From Edolisoma coerulescens (lineage: Eukaryota > Chordata > Aves > Passeriformes > Campephagidae), in NCBI GenBank assembly GCA_013397115.1, contig VWZW01006289.1, positions 2,471,696-2,535,695 of the forward strand: 64,000 nucleotides of DNA, given 5' to 3'. The notes beneath the pieces were generated by a model. It saw nothing but the letters and a program-made list of their open reading frames with translations. It searched no databases and was not told the DNA's origin. The translations under genes were made by a program, and so were the position numbers. Below, piece after piece: positions 26,401 through 41,400 of the stretch. Within the stretch, counting starts at the first letter, position 1, and each line of letters begins with the position of its first letter.

Positions 26401-29400
26401 AAAATTGTCACTTGGGCTTTATTGACCACTTCGCAGTTGCTCCTGCAGTTTTTCTGCTTGTTATGGAAGAATAATTGATGTTCAAATTTCTGTCTCAACC
26501 CTTCCTGCTAAAGAGGTGCCTTGATGGGCTTTCTTTTCTTCTTCATTATGTCTGTTGGTCTTATATTATGCTCTTGTGGGCTGAAGCATAGGATCTATGG
26601 CATCTCTGTCTCCAGATGTGTTGGACATAATCCTTTTCAGGTGTGAAAATAGTATTTTGTAACCAAAATGTCTCAAAAAATAGAAAGAAATATGGACAAT
26701 GCAGGCGGCTCCTAAACAGATGTTAGTGGAGCAAGACTGCCTGGTTTTATCCCCTCCCTACTCACCGACGAATATTGATAAAGGCCAGACCTAGCCTTTT
26801 TTATCATTTCCATGCTCACTGGCAGCTCAGACTCTTCCAGAGAAGTTCCATGTTGCTTTTCAGGATGCTCCAAGCCACGCTTTTGTACAGTTCAGGGTCA
26901 GATTTCCATGAGTCTTCTATTTTTAAGGCTTCAGGGCACAAGAACCACATTTCTGTGGTTTTGTCTCATGTTTTTCTTCATGGATTCATTGAAGATGCCA
27001 GTCATAAGACTGTCCTGATACTTTTTATTCAGTGACACTGTACATTCCATTTAATGCCTTTATCAATGACCTGGATAAGGGGATCGAGGGCACCCTTAGT
27101 CTGACAAGACACAAAGTTGGATGGGAGTGTTGGCCTGCTTGAGGGCAGGAAGGTTCTGCAGAGGGATCTGGAGAGACTTACTACTTATTTAAATTTTCAG
27201 ACAAAGATTGTCAGGTGCCTGGCATCTTCAATATCTTAAAACCCCACTCATATGGTCCTTTACTTAAAAAATAAATACGTACGTTTGAAACATATTATTT
27301 AACATTATGTTGCTACCTTGGAAATGGATGCAAGTAATAATCTTTCTGGGAGTTACTTTGAAGAGAGAGGTGAATGTGCACATTTTGGCACTGAAAGGTG
27401 TCTCCCAGTGGCCTCTACCAACAGCTTGAACTAGAGTTCAAGTTTCATTCCGAGGGAGCTGGAAAACGATACATTAGAAAACATCCTATTGGTGCTGTTC
27501 TTCACTCTGCATAAGGAAATAACATAGGAAACCCTTTTCCCTCTTGGTTTCCTGCCATTTTTTTAAAACTTGTTAGTGTAATTCCACTTCCTCCTTCCAA
27601 ACTGATTTATGTAATCAGTTCTTGATAAAACTGTGCTCTTGAAAAAGGTACTCCAGTCTGAATTTCAGTCTGAGAGCAAGAGATTTTCCTCTTCCTGTTA
27701 TTTTTAAATTTAAACTTGAAAAGGCAAATTGCAAGTCCAACAAATGGATCTATGACCAAGGCACAAGCTTCAGAAATCAAAAACTGGTAGAAAGAGACTT
27801 TTTTGGTTTATTCTGGTCTGGAATTCCTTTTCAGCTTCCAATGGTGCTGACACTTTCCTAGCACAGTCCTTCTAAAGTAAATCCTGATAGATGATGATAC
27901 AATGCTTCATTTTCTTAAACTACATCGAAATAGGAAATTGTCATAAAAGGCCCATAGTCTTAGTGGGTTTTTTTTTCAGTTAACACAACTTTTTAAAGTT
28001 ACCCAAACAACCCTTTTGCTTTCCTTTGTTTTCAAACATGAACCTTCTCCCAGTAATTTAGATGACATGATTTAAGCTGGCATTAGTCACTTGGGATGAC
28101 TTATGGAGAATTTATCCATGAAAAAAAAATCCATAAATGGGGTTAGGAGTTTTATCACATGGGGTTAGCATGTTTTATCACACGCGTACATTCACTTTTT
28201 TCTTGCCAGGCGTAGGCAAAACACAAAGGAACACTTCAGAGGCCCTGGTCCCTTTTTTTCTTTCTTTTCAAATAGGCATATTTCTGAAATCCAGACTTGA
28301 AATTTGGCATCGCCACAGCTCTGTGCAAAAAACATCCTTTCTGTTGCCCTTTAAACAAATAACTAATGTTCTCGCTTATTCCTTTCTTCTATTTTTTTTT
28401 TCCTCTTCTCTAACTAATCTGGATAGAAAAGCCGTGACCGCTAAATTCCATTTGCTCTCTCCTCCAGTCGTTAGTGCTACTATTACGACTGCAACAATCA
28501 TGATGCTGCCACAGTGCTGAGGTTTCTGAAATACAGGAGGTGGCCCCAACTTGACAGGGGGACAGAGAAAAACAAAATCATATTATTCCCTCCCTTCAGA
28601 TTTTCAGCCTAACTACGAGACAAGAGATAGAAGATGGATTTTGATGGGCAAAACTGTGTGGAAATAGTGAACAAAATGGTAACCACAATTGCCAGCACAC
28701 ATAGTGTCTGAGAAGCTTGACTTTTGCCAGGAATTTTGCAAGAGTTTTATGGAGGGATTTGAAGAGGAAAAATAGGTACTTCTGTAGAGGCTTGTGTGGA
28801 GCCTTTTCACAAAAGGGAAAATGCCTGTAAGTGCTTGTTTTCACATCTCATATATGGGTGACATGTTGGGCTGATGAGAGTTAGTATTTAGATTCTCCAA
28901 CACAAAATTACAGATTATAATTGAGAGGGGAGCAAGCTGGGAGTGGATTGGAAAATCAGGACAAGCAGCTTATATTTAGTGTGACAGAGCAGGGGGAGCG
29001 GGCAGCTGGCACAGGTGTGTGGTGAGGAGAGACAGTAATCATCCTCTGGTTGGTGCTGGCATCAGGAAAAGTTCTTCCATTTGTCAGGAGAGAGGCAAAC
29101 CTGCTGTCATATGAGGAGGGCTAGCTGAGAAATTTTAGTTGTACCAGTGAACAGAGCAGCTGTCCATCCGCAGTGTTAAGGTGAAGAATCAATAAGCTTT
29201 GGGCACAGACCAGAGAGATGCAGATCTGAACTTCAGGCCGCTCTCGCTGTCTCCAGACTGCTCATCACAGCCAACTCCACCCGAGCTCACTTTTCACAGC
29301 CGCTTCCTCTGTTTCTGCTCAGGCTATTTCGGTGCCTCTTGGAGACAGTCCAGTGGCCACATAACTTCCTTCTCAACAAAACATATTCTCCCGTTTCAGC

Positions 29401-32400
29401 TCTGTTAGTTTTTTTTCCTCTCCCTGACTTCAGAGCTAATCCTTGACAGCTATTTCCACCAGTCAATAGGTTTGGTATCTGTATCTGAACCCTGCATCAT
29501 ATGGAACCATGCACCAGGACTTAGTCTGCTACTAGAACTGACTTCTTGCATTCAGTTAACATAGGCATTCATAACACACTGTTCCTTTCATACCAATTTC
29601 TGCATTTGCTTTTGAGGAAGTGTTTTTGAAGATGGCAAAGTCATGTATTGCAAAAAAAACCCCCAAAACATAGAAGAAATAGAAACACACTTTAAATAAT
29701 TGCAATCCTACATTGTTTAATTTGTCTTCAACTGGTTGAAGTGAAATTATAAATGAGCAGCCTAAACTGTATTCACAGATGACACTTGCTTTCAGTATAT
29801 TCCTCATTCTCAATTCAGAAAAGCTCATGAGCTGCAGCCTTGCTATCTTCTCAATAAGATGAAGTTATGAGCAAGAAAGCAGGTCCAGGCTAGAATGTGT
29901 CCAGTCCTGCGAATTTTTGCAAATTTGCAATGATTTTGTTTTGGAGGTTTCAAAAGAAAAACCTACATATTTTACTAGAAATATTGAGTACATTCCACTC
30001 TCACTTTTTGTCTGCCTTAGTTAATAAAACTTAAATGCTCAAACCAAAGCAGGACCTTGCAGAAGAGACTTGGGGAAGGATTCGCTTAGTCTATAATGCA
30101 GCTTAAGATCTGCAGTCATTGCTACTGGTTAGAGGAGTTGTCTCTAACTTTCTATCCTCACCCCTCTCCAGATGACCCACTGTCATTCACTTTATATCTA
30201 GATTAGAGAAAGTATTGCCTGCCTCTCTGGATCAGCATAATGCCTTTATAGCAGGATTCACCCCTGCTGTCAGAATGGGATAGGGTGTGTTTGATACAGG
30301 ATACTTGCAGGATACAAAACATGCATAAGATGATAACCTGCAGAGTAAAACTGTTCCCAGAGTCGATTTCAGGAACGCCACACTCCCTGAAAACTCTACT
30401 GAACTGAAAGGATGTTTATAAAGGCTGCTTTAGCATGTATTATTGAACAGAATGTGAATTACAGATTGTTTTGCTCTTGTCTCCACCCTCTGAAATAGTT
30501 TCATGTTAGAAGACGTGGTATAGTGCTAAATACACAGAAAAAGAGTGCTCTGAAATTAGGACATAACATTCTGTTTGCAGTATATAGGCTGCAACATTGT
30601 CTCTTTTAGGTTTTGATTCCTTACAGAAAGAGATGTCTGCCATTCATCCTCATTAACAGTTTGCAAGTACAAATAAAAGTCAGCTGTGGATGGAATATTA
30701 TGACGGCTTCCTCTCTTCAGGACTTGATGCACTTACATGTAAATAACACCGAAAAAAAAAAATCCAGACATTTGGTACTTACATATGTCTAATTGTCTAA
30801 CATGTTGGATAAATATTATTTGAGACTCTTTTCAGTAACTTATTTCTGTGAAAGATAATGCCTAATCTTACTACATTTGTTACTGCAAAGTCTACCTAAC
30901 TAAATTTGTGCAGAGTAGTGAGCAATTAATGCTTCATTTTAAGTCTTCTCAAATGGAATTAATCAGGCTTGCATTTTCTATATTGAAATTGTTGAAGAGA
31001 AGACTGAAAAGCTCAGAGCAGCTGCAGAATTCAGAAAGGATGAAGAGCTGAACTTGCACCGAAGATATGATACTGCCCCAGCTTTGCTTCCATCTGTGAA
31101 TACAACATCTGCTTTTGAGGAAGTGAAATGAGAAACTGCATAAATCAATGTAAAGACGGTTTCTATTTCCAAGTGTAGTCCAGGGCATAGTGTTTGTGAA
31201 AGAGCATTGACAGGAGGGTTCCATTACTAGTAGAGCACAATTTTGAATTCAACATCATAATGAGGAGGCTAAAGGAAACGATATAATGATTATGTTGTGA
31301 TTTAGTATCCTTTCATGGTAATTGCTGAGGTAAATGACATGTTACTCATCCACGTACTCACTAACTATCTAGCAAACATCATATCTATATCTATGTATTG
31401 ATAAATAAAATGTGCTTTTCCCCAACAATTTTAGAATTAATGATTTGAATATTCTTCCTGATATTATTTTAAGTAGTCTCCAGTACTTGTATACTGTCCA
31501 TTGACCTCAAGTAGCTTTCTTATTCTTGCTTCCCATATGAAATCCTAAATGGTAATGCAAAGGAAAGAATCATGAAACTTTTACAATTAGACCTGAAAAA
31601 ATCCACCAAACACTGCCATCAATAGAAGACATTTTTGGTGATAATATTTTATTCTAAACAAGCATGCCACATAACAAATCTGTACTGAGGTGCTCAGTGT
31701 CACCCGTGAATTCACTTTTGCATCAACAAAACCTTCCCTAATCTGTCTTTAAGCTATTAGTCATCAGTACTGCTCCTCTCTGGAAGCATGGTCGGTATTC
31801 TCTTTTCCAATGCTTAGTACTTGTGGAAAAAATGGGATTTAATTGGGATGCATCTCTTTCTAGTATGCACCACATCAACTTTCTACACAAAGCCAGCTGA
31901 TGCTTCAGCCCTTGTTTCTCAGTCCCATCTTGGGCGGAGTAGTTGATTTTGAGGCGCCAGGCTCACTGGGGGCCAGCAGTTCACGTGTATGGTAACAAAG
32001 AGAGGCCCTATCCCAAGGGCTTGAGACAGACTAAGCTAGCTTTGTTACAAAAGCTTAGCTTGGAAGGAATGTATAATGGAAGAAAAACTGCATTTACAAT
32101 TTTGCATCATGCATTCAAAACAACTTCAAAGGCAAAGCTGTTCTTGGTTGTGTCCAATACTTATTACATATCAAGCATATAAAAAACATCACCATGGTTT
32201 AAAATGTGTTTACATGTGTGCACACATTGCAATCTCACCCTCCAGGGAACTACTATGTTTTCTTGAAAGTTTATAGCTCACAATTACCGGAGCCCAATGA
32301 CTTACATTTTCCTAACTGATTTCCAGGAGGCCAGTTTTGACTGCTGCCTTTTGACGAGCCACAGTGTTCCAGCTCCCTCGTTAGACCGAAGACACGTACA

Positions 32401-35400
32401 TAAACAAGTATCTCCAAGGTTTCCCTAATTCCTTCGTGGAAGTGGTGGGATACTGAAAAATGGAAAAATGAGAAATTTCACCAGCTGAATGATTCACAAT
32501 AATTTGTGCCTTTCAGATGGCCCAGATGTTCTCTCTGACAGTAAATGGGAGGGCCAGGCTCAAATCTGTTTGGCATTGTGAATGATCTTTGAAAATGTTG
32601 ATCTTGGTAGTGCAGCACTAGATGCTGAATTTCCATACTGAAAGAAGCCTGAAGTGATATCTTGGGTCAAGGATACAGGCAGGAACATGAACATTGTTTT
32701 ATCTGGGGTGACAGAAGGAGTGAAAGGGGCATAATTGTCATATATACATATTTCTTTGTATTTGGAAATAAATATTTCTGCTGTCTATGAAAACCAGTTT
32801 ATCAGATTGAGCACTTTCTCTCTGACAGGCTTCCCACAGAACTCCATGTCTGTGGCCTTCAGCTAGTACTTCCTTCTCTGGCTCAAATGATGGAAATTTG
32901 TCTTCTGTTTTGTTTCTTTTGCCTGAAATTTAATCTGTACATGCAAACCCTTGATCAAAACTGAATGCTAAAACAATTCTGCCACTCTCCTTTGCACGAA
33001 ATAGTGCTTACTCACAGAAATATTCCTTTTGAAGTTGCTTTGTAGATATCAGAGAAAAAAAATAAGAGTCCAGAGGGCTAAGAGATACTGTACTTGTTGA
33101 GCAAAGGCCATATTCTGATGTCACCAGATATGGCATTTCTGAATAGTCTTTTATACTGTGTTTTATTTCAGGGTTGTGTAAGAGGTTTTTTTTGTTTTTT
33201 TTTTTTAATTTATAAAGAGAACCTCAGGGATTCAGAGGGATTTTTGAGAATGGCAATTATGAGTCCTATAAACACAAGTGGAAAGAAATACTGATTCACT
33301 AAACAATGCAGTTTAAGACAGAAGGCACAATTAACCGTCTTCATTTTCATCCTAATATTCATAAGATATGAACAAGTATATAATTTCCTAAGTTTTTAAA
33401 TAGTTACTTACTTAGATCACCAGGAAACGGCCCCATCCCACATAGGATGCAAAAACCCAGTGATCCACTATTAAATGAAGCTGTTCCAGATAAACTGTGA
33501 GCCAACTGACCCTGGAAATTCAGTACCCAAGTTGCGTGACTCGAAAATCTGTTCAAAGCAAGGCATGGCTGCAGGCCTTGATTGTTGTACTTTAGTAGCC
33601 ATAGTAACGTGGTCTCTGGAGACCTAATGCTAGTGAATTTTCCTTTATTTCAAGGAAGAGTAATAAGAGAAATGTGCATTGGAACTTGTTCTCTCTCTCT
33701 TTTTTTTCCCCCTCCTCCTTATTTTTACTATGCCATGACCTTGACCAAAATATCTTTGAAGTGTTTTCTGGCTGATTTTCTGCTATGAGACCAGGAAAAA
33801 AAAATCAGGATATATAAAGGATCTTGCCAAAGGAAGTCCTATCTTCCTCAAAATATTTGCCTTCATTCCCAAAGAGAATCTCTTGACTAATAAAGTTTCA
33901 AAAACTTCTTAATGGAAGGAACTGATAACTTTCATCTCACAGCTACTGCGGGCACCAGAATAATATCTTACTTTCTTTGAACTGACAGATTAATTGTTTT
34001 TTTGTTTCAGTAGCAGGTGCAGCTTTTCGTGAGTACATAATTGGACGTACATTTTTTTTCAAAAGAACACAGGCTATCTGGTGCCAAGCTCTTTTTTTTC
34101 ATTTGGGAAAAAAGTCCCACATGATTTCATTTTCTAAGTACAATGTAGAAAACCCATGTAAGTGTTTTTAAAAAGCCAAATACAAACAAACAAATGTTCA
34201 CAATACATACTTAAGTCTGTCTCACATGTTTCAGCTATTATCCTGGATTAGAAATTCCATCTGTCATTGAATCCATATGGTTTACCAAATGGCAGTTTGA
34301 AACCATGTATTTTTTGCAGATTTGAAGTTAGTTGGTTTTTTTTCTATAAGTTTTAAGGTCCATACTAATACTTTTGTGCGTGTGTTTGTTTCTCTGTGTG
34401 CATGTGACCCTCTGTGCATGTGTAAGAATATGCAATATTGCAAAAAATTTTAGGATGCAAGTGGACTTTACTGGTTGAAACACACTTGTTGTACACAAAG
34501 CAAATACCACCAACATTGAGTTGTGGAGTTTGGTTATTTCATCTGCTAAATACAAGAGCCCCATTTAGGCTTTCCATTATTTCTGCTGAGAGGATTAAAA
34601 TGAAATGAGGAGAGCTGCCTTTTCTTCTCTATGCTGTCCCCTCAGTGTTTGGGGCAAACGTGCTTACGTTAGGGAGTGTGAACTGCACAGGTATGACGCT
34701 GTTCCACATCCTCTTTCCTGTTTCATCTCCCCAGGTTATCCATCACCCAGGCACACGGCTGCTGTGGTTTTCACACAGCACACCAGTACAGCCTCCTGTT
34801 CACTGGGAGTGAGAGAAAACTATTGCTGATAATTTTATTTCAATAACTGAGAATGTTTAAAAATCATAAATGGAGCCATATACTTTGTTGTCCTGTTTAA
34901 TGTGAGACCTACTAACTTAGAACAAAAAAGCTGGGAAGAATATTCGCTCATTCTCGTGGACTGAAGCAGTCTTTCTCTCCTGTTCAGTCTAACATGTCAT
35001 TAGGCTCCTGGCCAGAAAAATGGAAAAATCTCTATGCAGCATTACTGTAAAGGATTTCAGTATGGAGTTGTATTTGGTACCTGAGAGATTTATCTGAGAG
35101 GTTGGAAAAGGTATTTCCCTACTAATTTGCAATCACCATTACCCACTCAGGGTGGGTAATGTGCTAGCAAACACCCTCCTCCTTATCCCCGCCTGTGGTA
35201 AGTAGATAAGAAAAGTATAAATCCCAGCCCAGCTCTGTCTCTATTCAGAGCCTTCTGCGCTACACATGTCTGCTTTCCCACTGAACTCCAGTTTAGGGTA
35301 ATATTGAGAAAGCAGAAGAATTTGCAGGCGTGGATGAGACTCACTGGTATAAAGTTTTACTTGATGTCCAGCTTGTCTTTTTTTAATGCGGCTGAAGCAG

Positions 35401-38400
35401 CAGGTTTCCCAGCTAAAATGAGGTTTAGAGACATGGAATTTATGTTAATCCTCGATTGAGTCATGTGGCTCCATAAAAATTGTTTTCGCACCAAAGTGGA
35501 TTTTGCTCTCCCTGCTTGCAGGGTAAAGCACCTGATGTCTGCAGTTGGGGTCATGAAAACCAGGGGGTGCTTATTTAAGAGATATAACCTCAGGAGAGGA
35601 CACCAGCATTTTGAGAACAAACCAAAAACCAAGGAAGGGGAGTTTGTAAATCTCTTCATTTACATACATGCCTCAAATCTGTACTTGTTTCCAGCTTAAC
35701 CTGAACACATGGCTCCTTGAACTTTTCTTCCACCATTTTCCTCTTCCTCGCTCCTACCTCTTTATTAATACCTCCTCCAGCCTCACAGATGTAGTTGCCA
35801 GTGCACTGATGTGGACTCTTGGAAATACACATGGTCACATTTCCCTTTCCAATTTTTAGAAACTGCTGCACATAGTCCAGCCTGACTCTAGCTCTGTGAA
35901 AAAAAAAATGTGTAAAGAAAAACCTTCCTGCTTTCCACTGTAGGGGATCAAGTCTTACATTTTAAAGGTGGAGACTGATCTCTTATATATGTGTCTAGGC
36001 CTAAAGAGTACCTACCAATATGTTGAAGAAGACTAATTTTTTGAGTAGAGGAATTTATTTCTTGATTCATACAAGCAATCCTTGGCAAAGGCAGATGCTC
36101 CTACAGAGACTGAAAAACTCCAGCTTGCCTGCAGGACTATGGAGGGCACATTTTAAGGATGTTCAGCATCATAATGTGTAAGATTCTTTGATAATATTCA
36201 GATCTTGTGGTCATTGTTTAAGCTTTTCCAGATAGAGCTTGGTGTATTAGTTTGTGTAGCTTAAGAACTTTATTTTCATTAAGTACATTTCTTTCATTTT
36301 TTTAAAATGTTATTAACTTCTTCCTGGACCAGTTTCATGGGTAGGACTCAAGCTCTTTCAGAATATGCATGGTAAGAGTCACAGACAAAAAGGAGCTCCC
36401 TTAAGTGTCCTACAGTTATCTTCATGGAAAATTTTAGTCTATCCAAATTAAAAGGCCTGCCAGATGTTCAAAATATAATAAAATTCCTAACATCACATCA
36501 CTGATGGTTTCATTGCTGTGAAGACGAGTCCAAAGAGATAAGATGCCAAAAATGCTTTCTTGTCTCTATTTGACATTGGAAATGTATATGACAGATGCCA
36601 TCCATGGAGGTTCTTCTCTGCAGTGAAAGGCACAGATGCGAACATGCAGAAATCTTGACATACCATCTTCTGCTTGGTGAGGTGCTGGGACAAATTTGGG
36701 CATTATTTAGAGCAGGAAACAGCACCAGTTGAGCAAATCCTTGTGCTTGAAGAGTTGACAAGGGTAACTAGTATTCAACACAAGCCCAACCAGGCAGAGA
36801 TCATCTTTATTCTGCAAAGGATCCAAACCTATGGAGCTGACCTGGAGCAAAACAAGATTTGCCATTGACTGTTCTTAGCATTGACTTATGGTTAGTATTG
36901 ACCTGTTTGAACCACTTGCTGCTACACTCATTGAAGGCTCTCCACTACTTTTCTCAAGTCATTGTTTCACAGGTTCTTCAAGGCACAGAGCCTCTGGCCA
37001 AGTGTCGTCCCATGGGGCCACGTTTCCAAAGGTGCTCCACATTTACAATGGGGGCCAAACCTTCTGAGGAGGTCAGTCTATTGTGCACTGAACTCTTGAA
37101 ATTCTGCCCACCATTGTCACAGTGGGAACAGCCTTCAAGCAGTCTTGGAAATCTGGTCCTTATTTAGGAACCAAAAAGAGAACCAAGCTCACAAAAATAT
37201 GTCAGTGTATCTGGTTACTGAGCAACTGAAAATCTGTCCTTGCTGTGCTTCAGGATTAACTCAGGATTAATAGGCACAGCAGTAAATTGAGAGTAAGGCG
37301 AAGCAAGGATGATAATAATAATACAGCAGTATTTCAGCAACAGCTATTTGAACTGTAATCTCAAAGACCTCAAACCATCTTAAGAAAGGATCTAAACTAC
37401 CTTGGAATGCAGGCCTTCTGGAGCAAAGATATGTTACTGAACCTTTATCAAGGGAAGAGAGGCAAAATTAGTCAGTCTGCATGCAGCATGATCTTAATGT
37501 TTACTTCACGTATTTAATTTAATCCTTACTTTTATTTTCGGATTTCTCTGGTTGCTTTCCTTACATCACCAAGTGTACAAGAATTAATTTAGCTCTATTC
37601 TAGATTAAACATTGTTTTATACCAGTTAAGTATTTACTGCCTACTTTTTATATTCATTGCATTTATGCAATTATGCTATGTCTGTATTTTTATAGCAGCT
37701 TAAGAAAACAGCCATATAAAAAAATACAGATCCAGTTTTAAAGTCATAGCTACAACAGCACATGGGTTTAATTTTCTTGTTGGACATTATTATATTATAG
37801 GTATTAATGCATATATATTCAAAGCAATTATTATGGAATGTGAAGTTTTAAATTAAAAGGAAAAACAAAGTAGCTGACACTTGCTATTAAACTTTTAATT
37901 CTATGAATTAATGAGCAAATACAATTACGCAGACAATTAAGCAGACAATAAACTAGTAATGTAATATGGTCGTTACACTGTAATTAACTATCTTAACTTT
38001 TTTAGAAAAGAAAGCAAGCATGTTCCAGGTTGTTTTTCATTTTTCATAGTAGGAAAGAAAAGGCCTCTCTGCAAAAATTTGTTGTCCAACTTTTTGCAGA
38101 GTGAGTTTTTCATCTCTAGGATATTCTTAAAATTATTACATTCATACTAATTTTATTCTTTATTTTCTGATTATCTTTTAAAGTATTTTATTTTCCTTTT
38201 TCAGTCACTGAATGGTTTTGCCTTGGTGGTGAGTGCAGATGGAATGATATTCTATGCGTCATCAACAATTGTGGACTATCTAGGGTTTCATCAGGTAAAT
38301 ATATTGAGAAATACTTAGAATACCCAGTCACTGACATTGTATTGACTTTCTCGTCACCACTTCTGCTATTGTTTTTAAATGCAGCACTTTATGTTGCTAC

Positions 38401-41400
38401 CTTGTCCACCTTACCCACCTCATCTTTCTACTGCTGATTAGACATATACTCTTACTGAAATAAGGTTATTTTACTAAGCCATTTCAGACTAATTTTTTTG
38501 GTGAATCTGACAGGTGAAGATTTATTTTTTTGTAATTTCCTTTTATAAAGCTTTTGCTAGCAGAAACACAATCCATTATAAAACTAAGATTTAGCTAGAA
38601 GTTTCTTTTCAATTTCAGTATAAGATGCTGCTTTTCTAGGCTGATTGTCTGTTTGTAACAAATGTATTCTAAAGTCACAGACTAACAGAACCATAGAGTT
38701 GGAAAGGACCTCTGGAGGCCATCTAGTCCAACCTCCTACTCAAAGCACATCGAGCCAGAGCAGGTTGACCTAGGACTCATCTAGTCAAGCTTTGAGTTTC
38801 TATGAGCCCTCTGGAAAATGTGTTCCAGTGTTTCACCCCCACAACTGTAATTTTTTTTGCTTATTATTAAGTCCCAGTTTCCCATGCTGTCACTTGTGTC
38901 TGTTGCTTCTTGCCCTCTCACTTTGTTCTTCTGAGAAGAGTCAGGCTTTGTCTTCTCTTCCCCTGCTCATTTGGTTGATGTAGACAGCAGTATGTTCTTT
39001 CTGTGGTTTTCCCTTCTGAAGACCAAACAAACCCTGTTCTTCTCTCCTGGATGTGCTCCAGCTCTCTTAAGTGTCTTGGTAGCACTCTCCTGGGCTCATT
39101 TTGATATGCTAATCTCTTTCTTGTCATGGGGTACCCAAAATTAAGAGAGAAATTTGCCTTTGCTGGACTTCCTGAGGTTCCTGTCAGCCTATTTTTACAG
39201 CCCACTAAGGAGTTGTCTTGCCCTCCCCAGCTGGTATACTCTGCAAACCTGCTGAGTGTGCATTCTGTCCCATGATTCCTTAGTCAAGAAATTAAACAGG
39301 GTTTGTCCCAGCATAAAGCCCTGGGGAATGCCACTAGTCATCAGCTGCCAGTTGGATGGTTTTGTACACATTTGCATGTGTACAAAAGAATTAAGAATAG
39401 AAAGAATCATCTTAGGCTGTGAAAGGAAAAGCAGATGTTGAAAAGTAGGGGCCTCTGAAACAACTTCCCTCAATCAATCTGCTCTGAAGGTGTTCTACAC
39501 TTGCCATTATTTTAAGCAAAGTATCAATCTAAAGATAAGTGGCTGCCCCCCTACAGTTACTAATTAAACATTCCTTGTTGTAATTGTTTCAGACTGATGT
39601 AATGCACCAAAACATATATGATTACATTCACGTGGATGATCGCCAGGATTTCTGTAGACAACTGCACTGGGCCATGAATCCTCCCCAGATGTTGTCTGGA
39701 CAGCAACTACAGTCAGAAACAGGTGGGATTGTGTATGTTGATTGGAAACATAGACACCACTGTACAGAAGTAGAATTGCGCTCCACCTGCGTCCACGTCA
39801 GTACCATGTCAAGCCAGATTCTTTACTGGAAAGATGCATAGCTGACATTTATTTATGTTATTGTCTCAGTGGTGACATTTCTTCCTGATCCTGGGCATTT
39901 ATAAGGTCGAATGTGCCACTGGTGCTACAAAGTTTTTTCCTTTATTTTTCTCTGACTGATGTGCCTACACATATTCTTACACATGCAGAATGTGCAGCAC
40001 AAGTTCTTCATACTGCCAAACTTTTGTTGGCAAGAGATCAGGACATCAATTTTCCTCTCACGGATGCAAAAGGTTTCTGTACAGAACCACAGTGGCAGAA
40101 TCATTGTCTGCCATTTGTTTTCCCATGCCAAATGATGTAGACAGAAGCCTTCTGAAGAACAAGTAGGTTTAGCAATGCACTTTTTCCTCTGAGGCTATAT
40201 TTCCCTAGGATGGGAGTTGGATGCCTGTGCTCAAGGTTTCTCCTACGTGAGGTGTTAAGTTGAAATCACAACTACAGAACATATAATCAGGTTGAAATTG
40301 TTAACCTCATAAAGAATTATTGATCCCAGCAAAATGTATGCATTTCACCAGAAGGTGAGGTAGTAACTGAGGAAATAAATTGGGAAGGTTTGTCACCAGG
40401 TGAGTAGGGAGAAACTTGCAAGAAATCCTCCAGCAACCTTTATGAAGTCCTAAGGAACCCAGTCATGAAACTTTGGTGGACTTTCTTGCATTTCTTGTAA
40501 AACAGTCTCTGTGTTTTACAAGAGCCTTACAAATATCTGAAGAAACTTTGCAAGATTTTGTAGGAAGTATGCAGGAAACAAGAAAAACTAATATTTCAAA
40601 CTATAAAATTTACAAATATTTGGAATTTTTGTCCTAATGTATATTGTGGAGAATTTCAGGTCTTGAGTTCATACTATTGTATAAATACTTGTGTTTCTTG
40701 GGAAATATTTCAAAAGCTGTGCACTTCTCCAAAAAAATCAAGGAGGCACAACAGCTGAACATTAGTTAATCATCTACTGTCCATTTTTTTGTTCTGTTTT
40801 TTTCTAGCATTAGCATTTTTCCTTATTTTTTTTTCTTGTCTAATGCATTTTCTGTGATCTCTTATCTCAAAACCAGCAACATCTGTTACCCTGCTTCGCA
40901 TCATTAAAAATCACAAAAACTCAGGAAATAAAGTCCAAATTTCTGACGAAACTCACCCGAATCCCATTGCAGAGCTTTTATTTTTCTTTTCATAGAGCAT
41001 GTGCCGATGTATCCATACATGACACAATTGAATATTCACCCATCCATAAAGCAATTTTTAGCAATTTCCATAACAGCTTCCTCAACTGGCTACAGAACAT
41101 TTTCATTATTTCTTAGTGTGATCTGATATATGTTGCCTTCACTGTTGTTCCTAGGAGAAGAATATATTCTCAGTAAATTGTTTAAAGCACAAGAGAATGA
41201 CAGCATGACAACAGATTATTCTTCCTTTTTAACTCGCTGTTTCATCTGTCGAGTTCGCTGCTTGTTGGACAGTACTTCTGGGTTCCTTGTAAGTACAATT
41301 TCACTTAGATGACTGTAGGCATGACATAACACATTTTAATTACTTCATATGAAAAATTCTTCAACATAAATATTGTGGAGATCCATGGACAGGATACACT

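Larger units (their letters stand above)
23437..38204 (+). other. AHRR: Large AHRR intron (14.8 kb)
   Basis: Bounded by gtgagt and tttttcag. It contains the CR1 piece at 27041, the TTGCGTG core at 33532 and the promoter-like cluster at 35138-35222. No other coding exon was seen. Confidence 0.75.
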
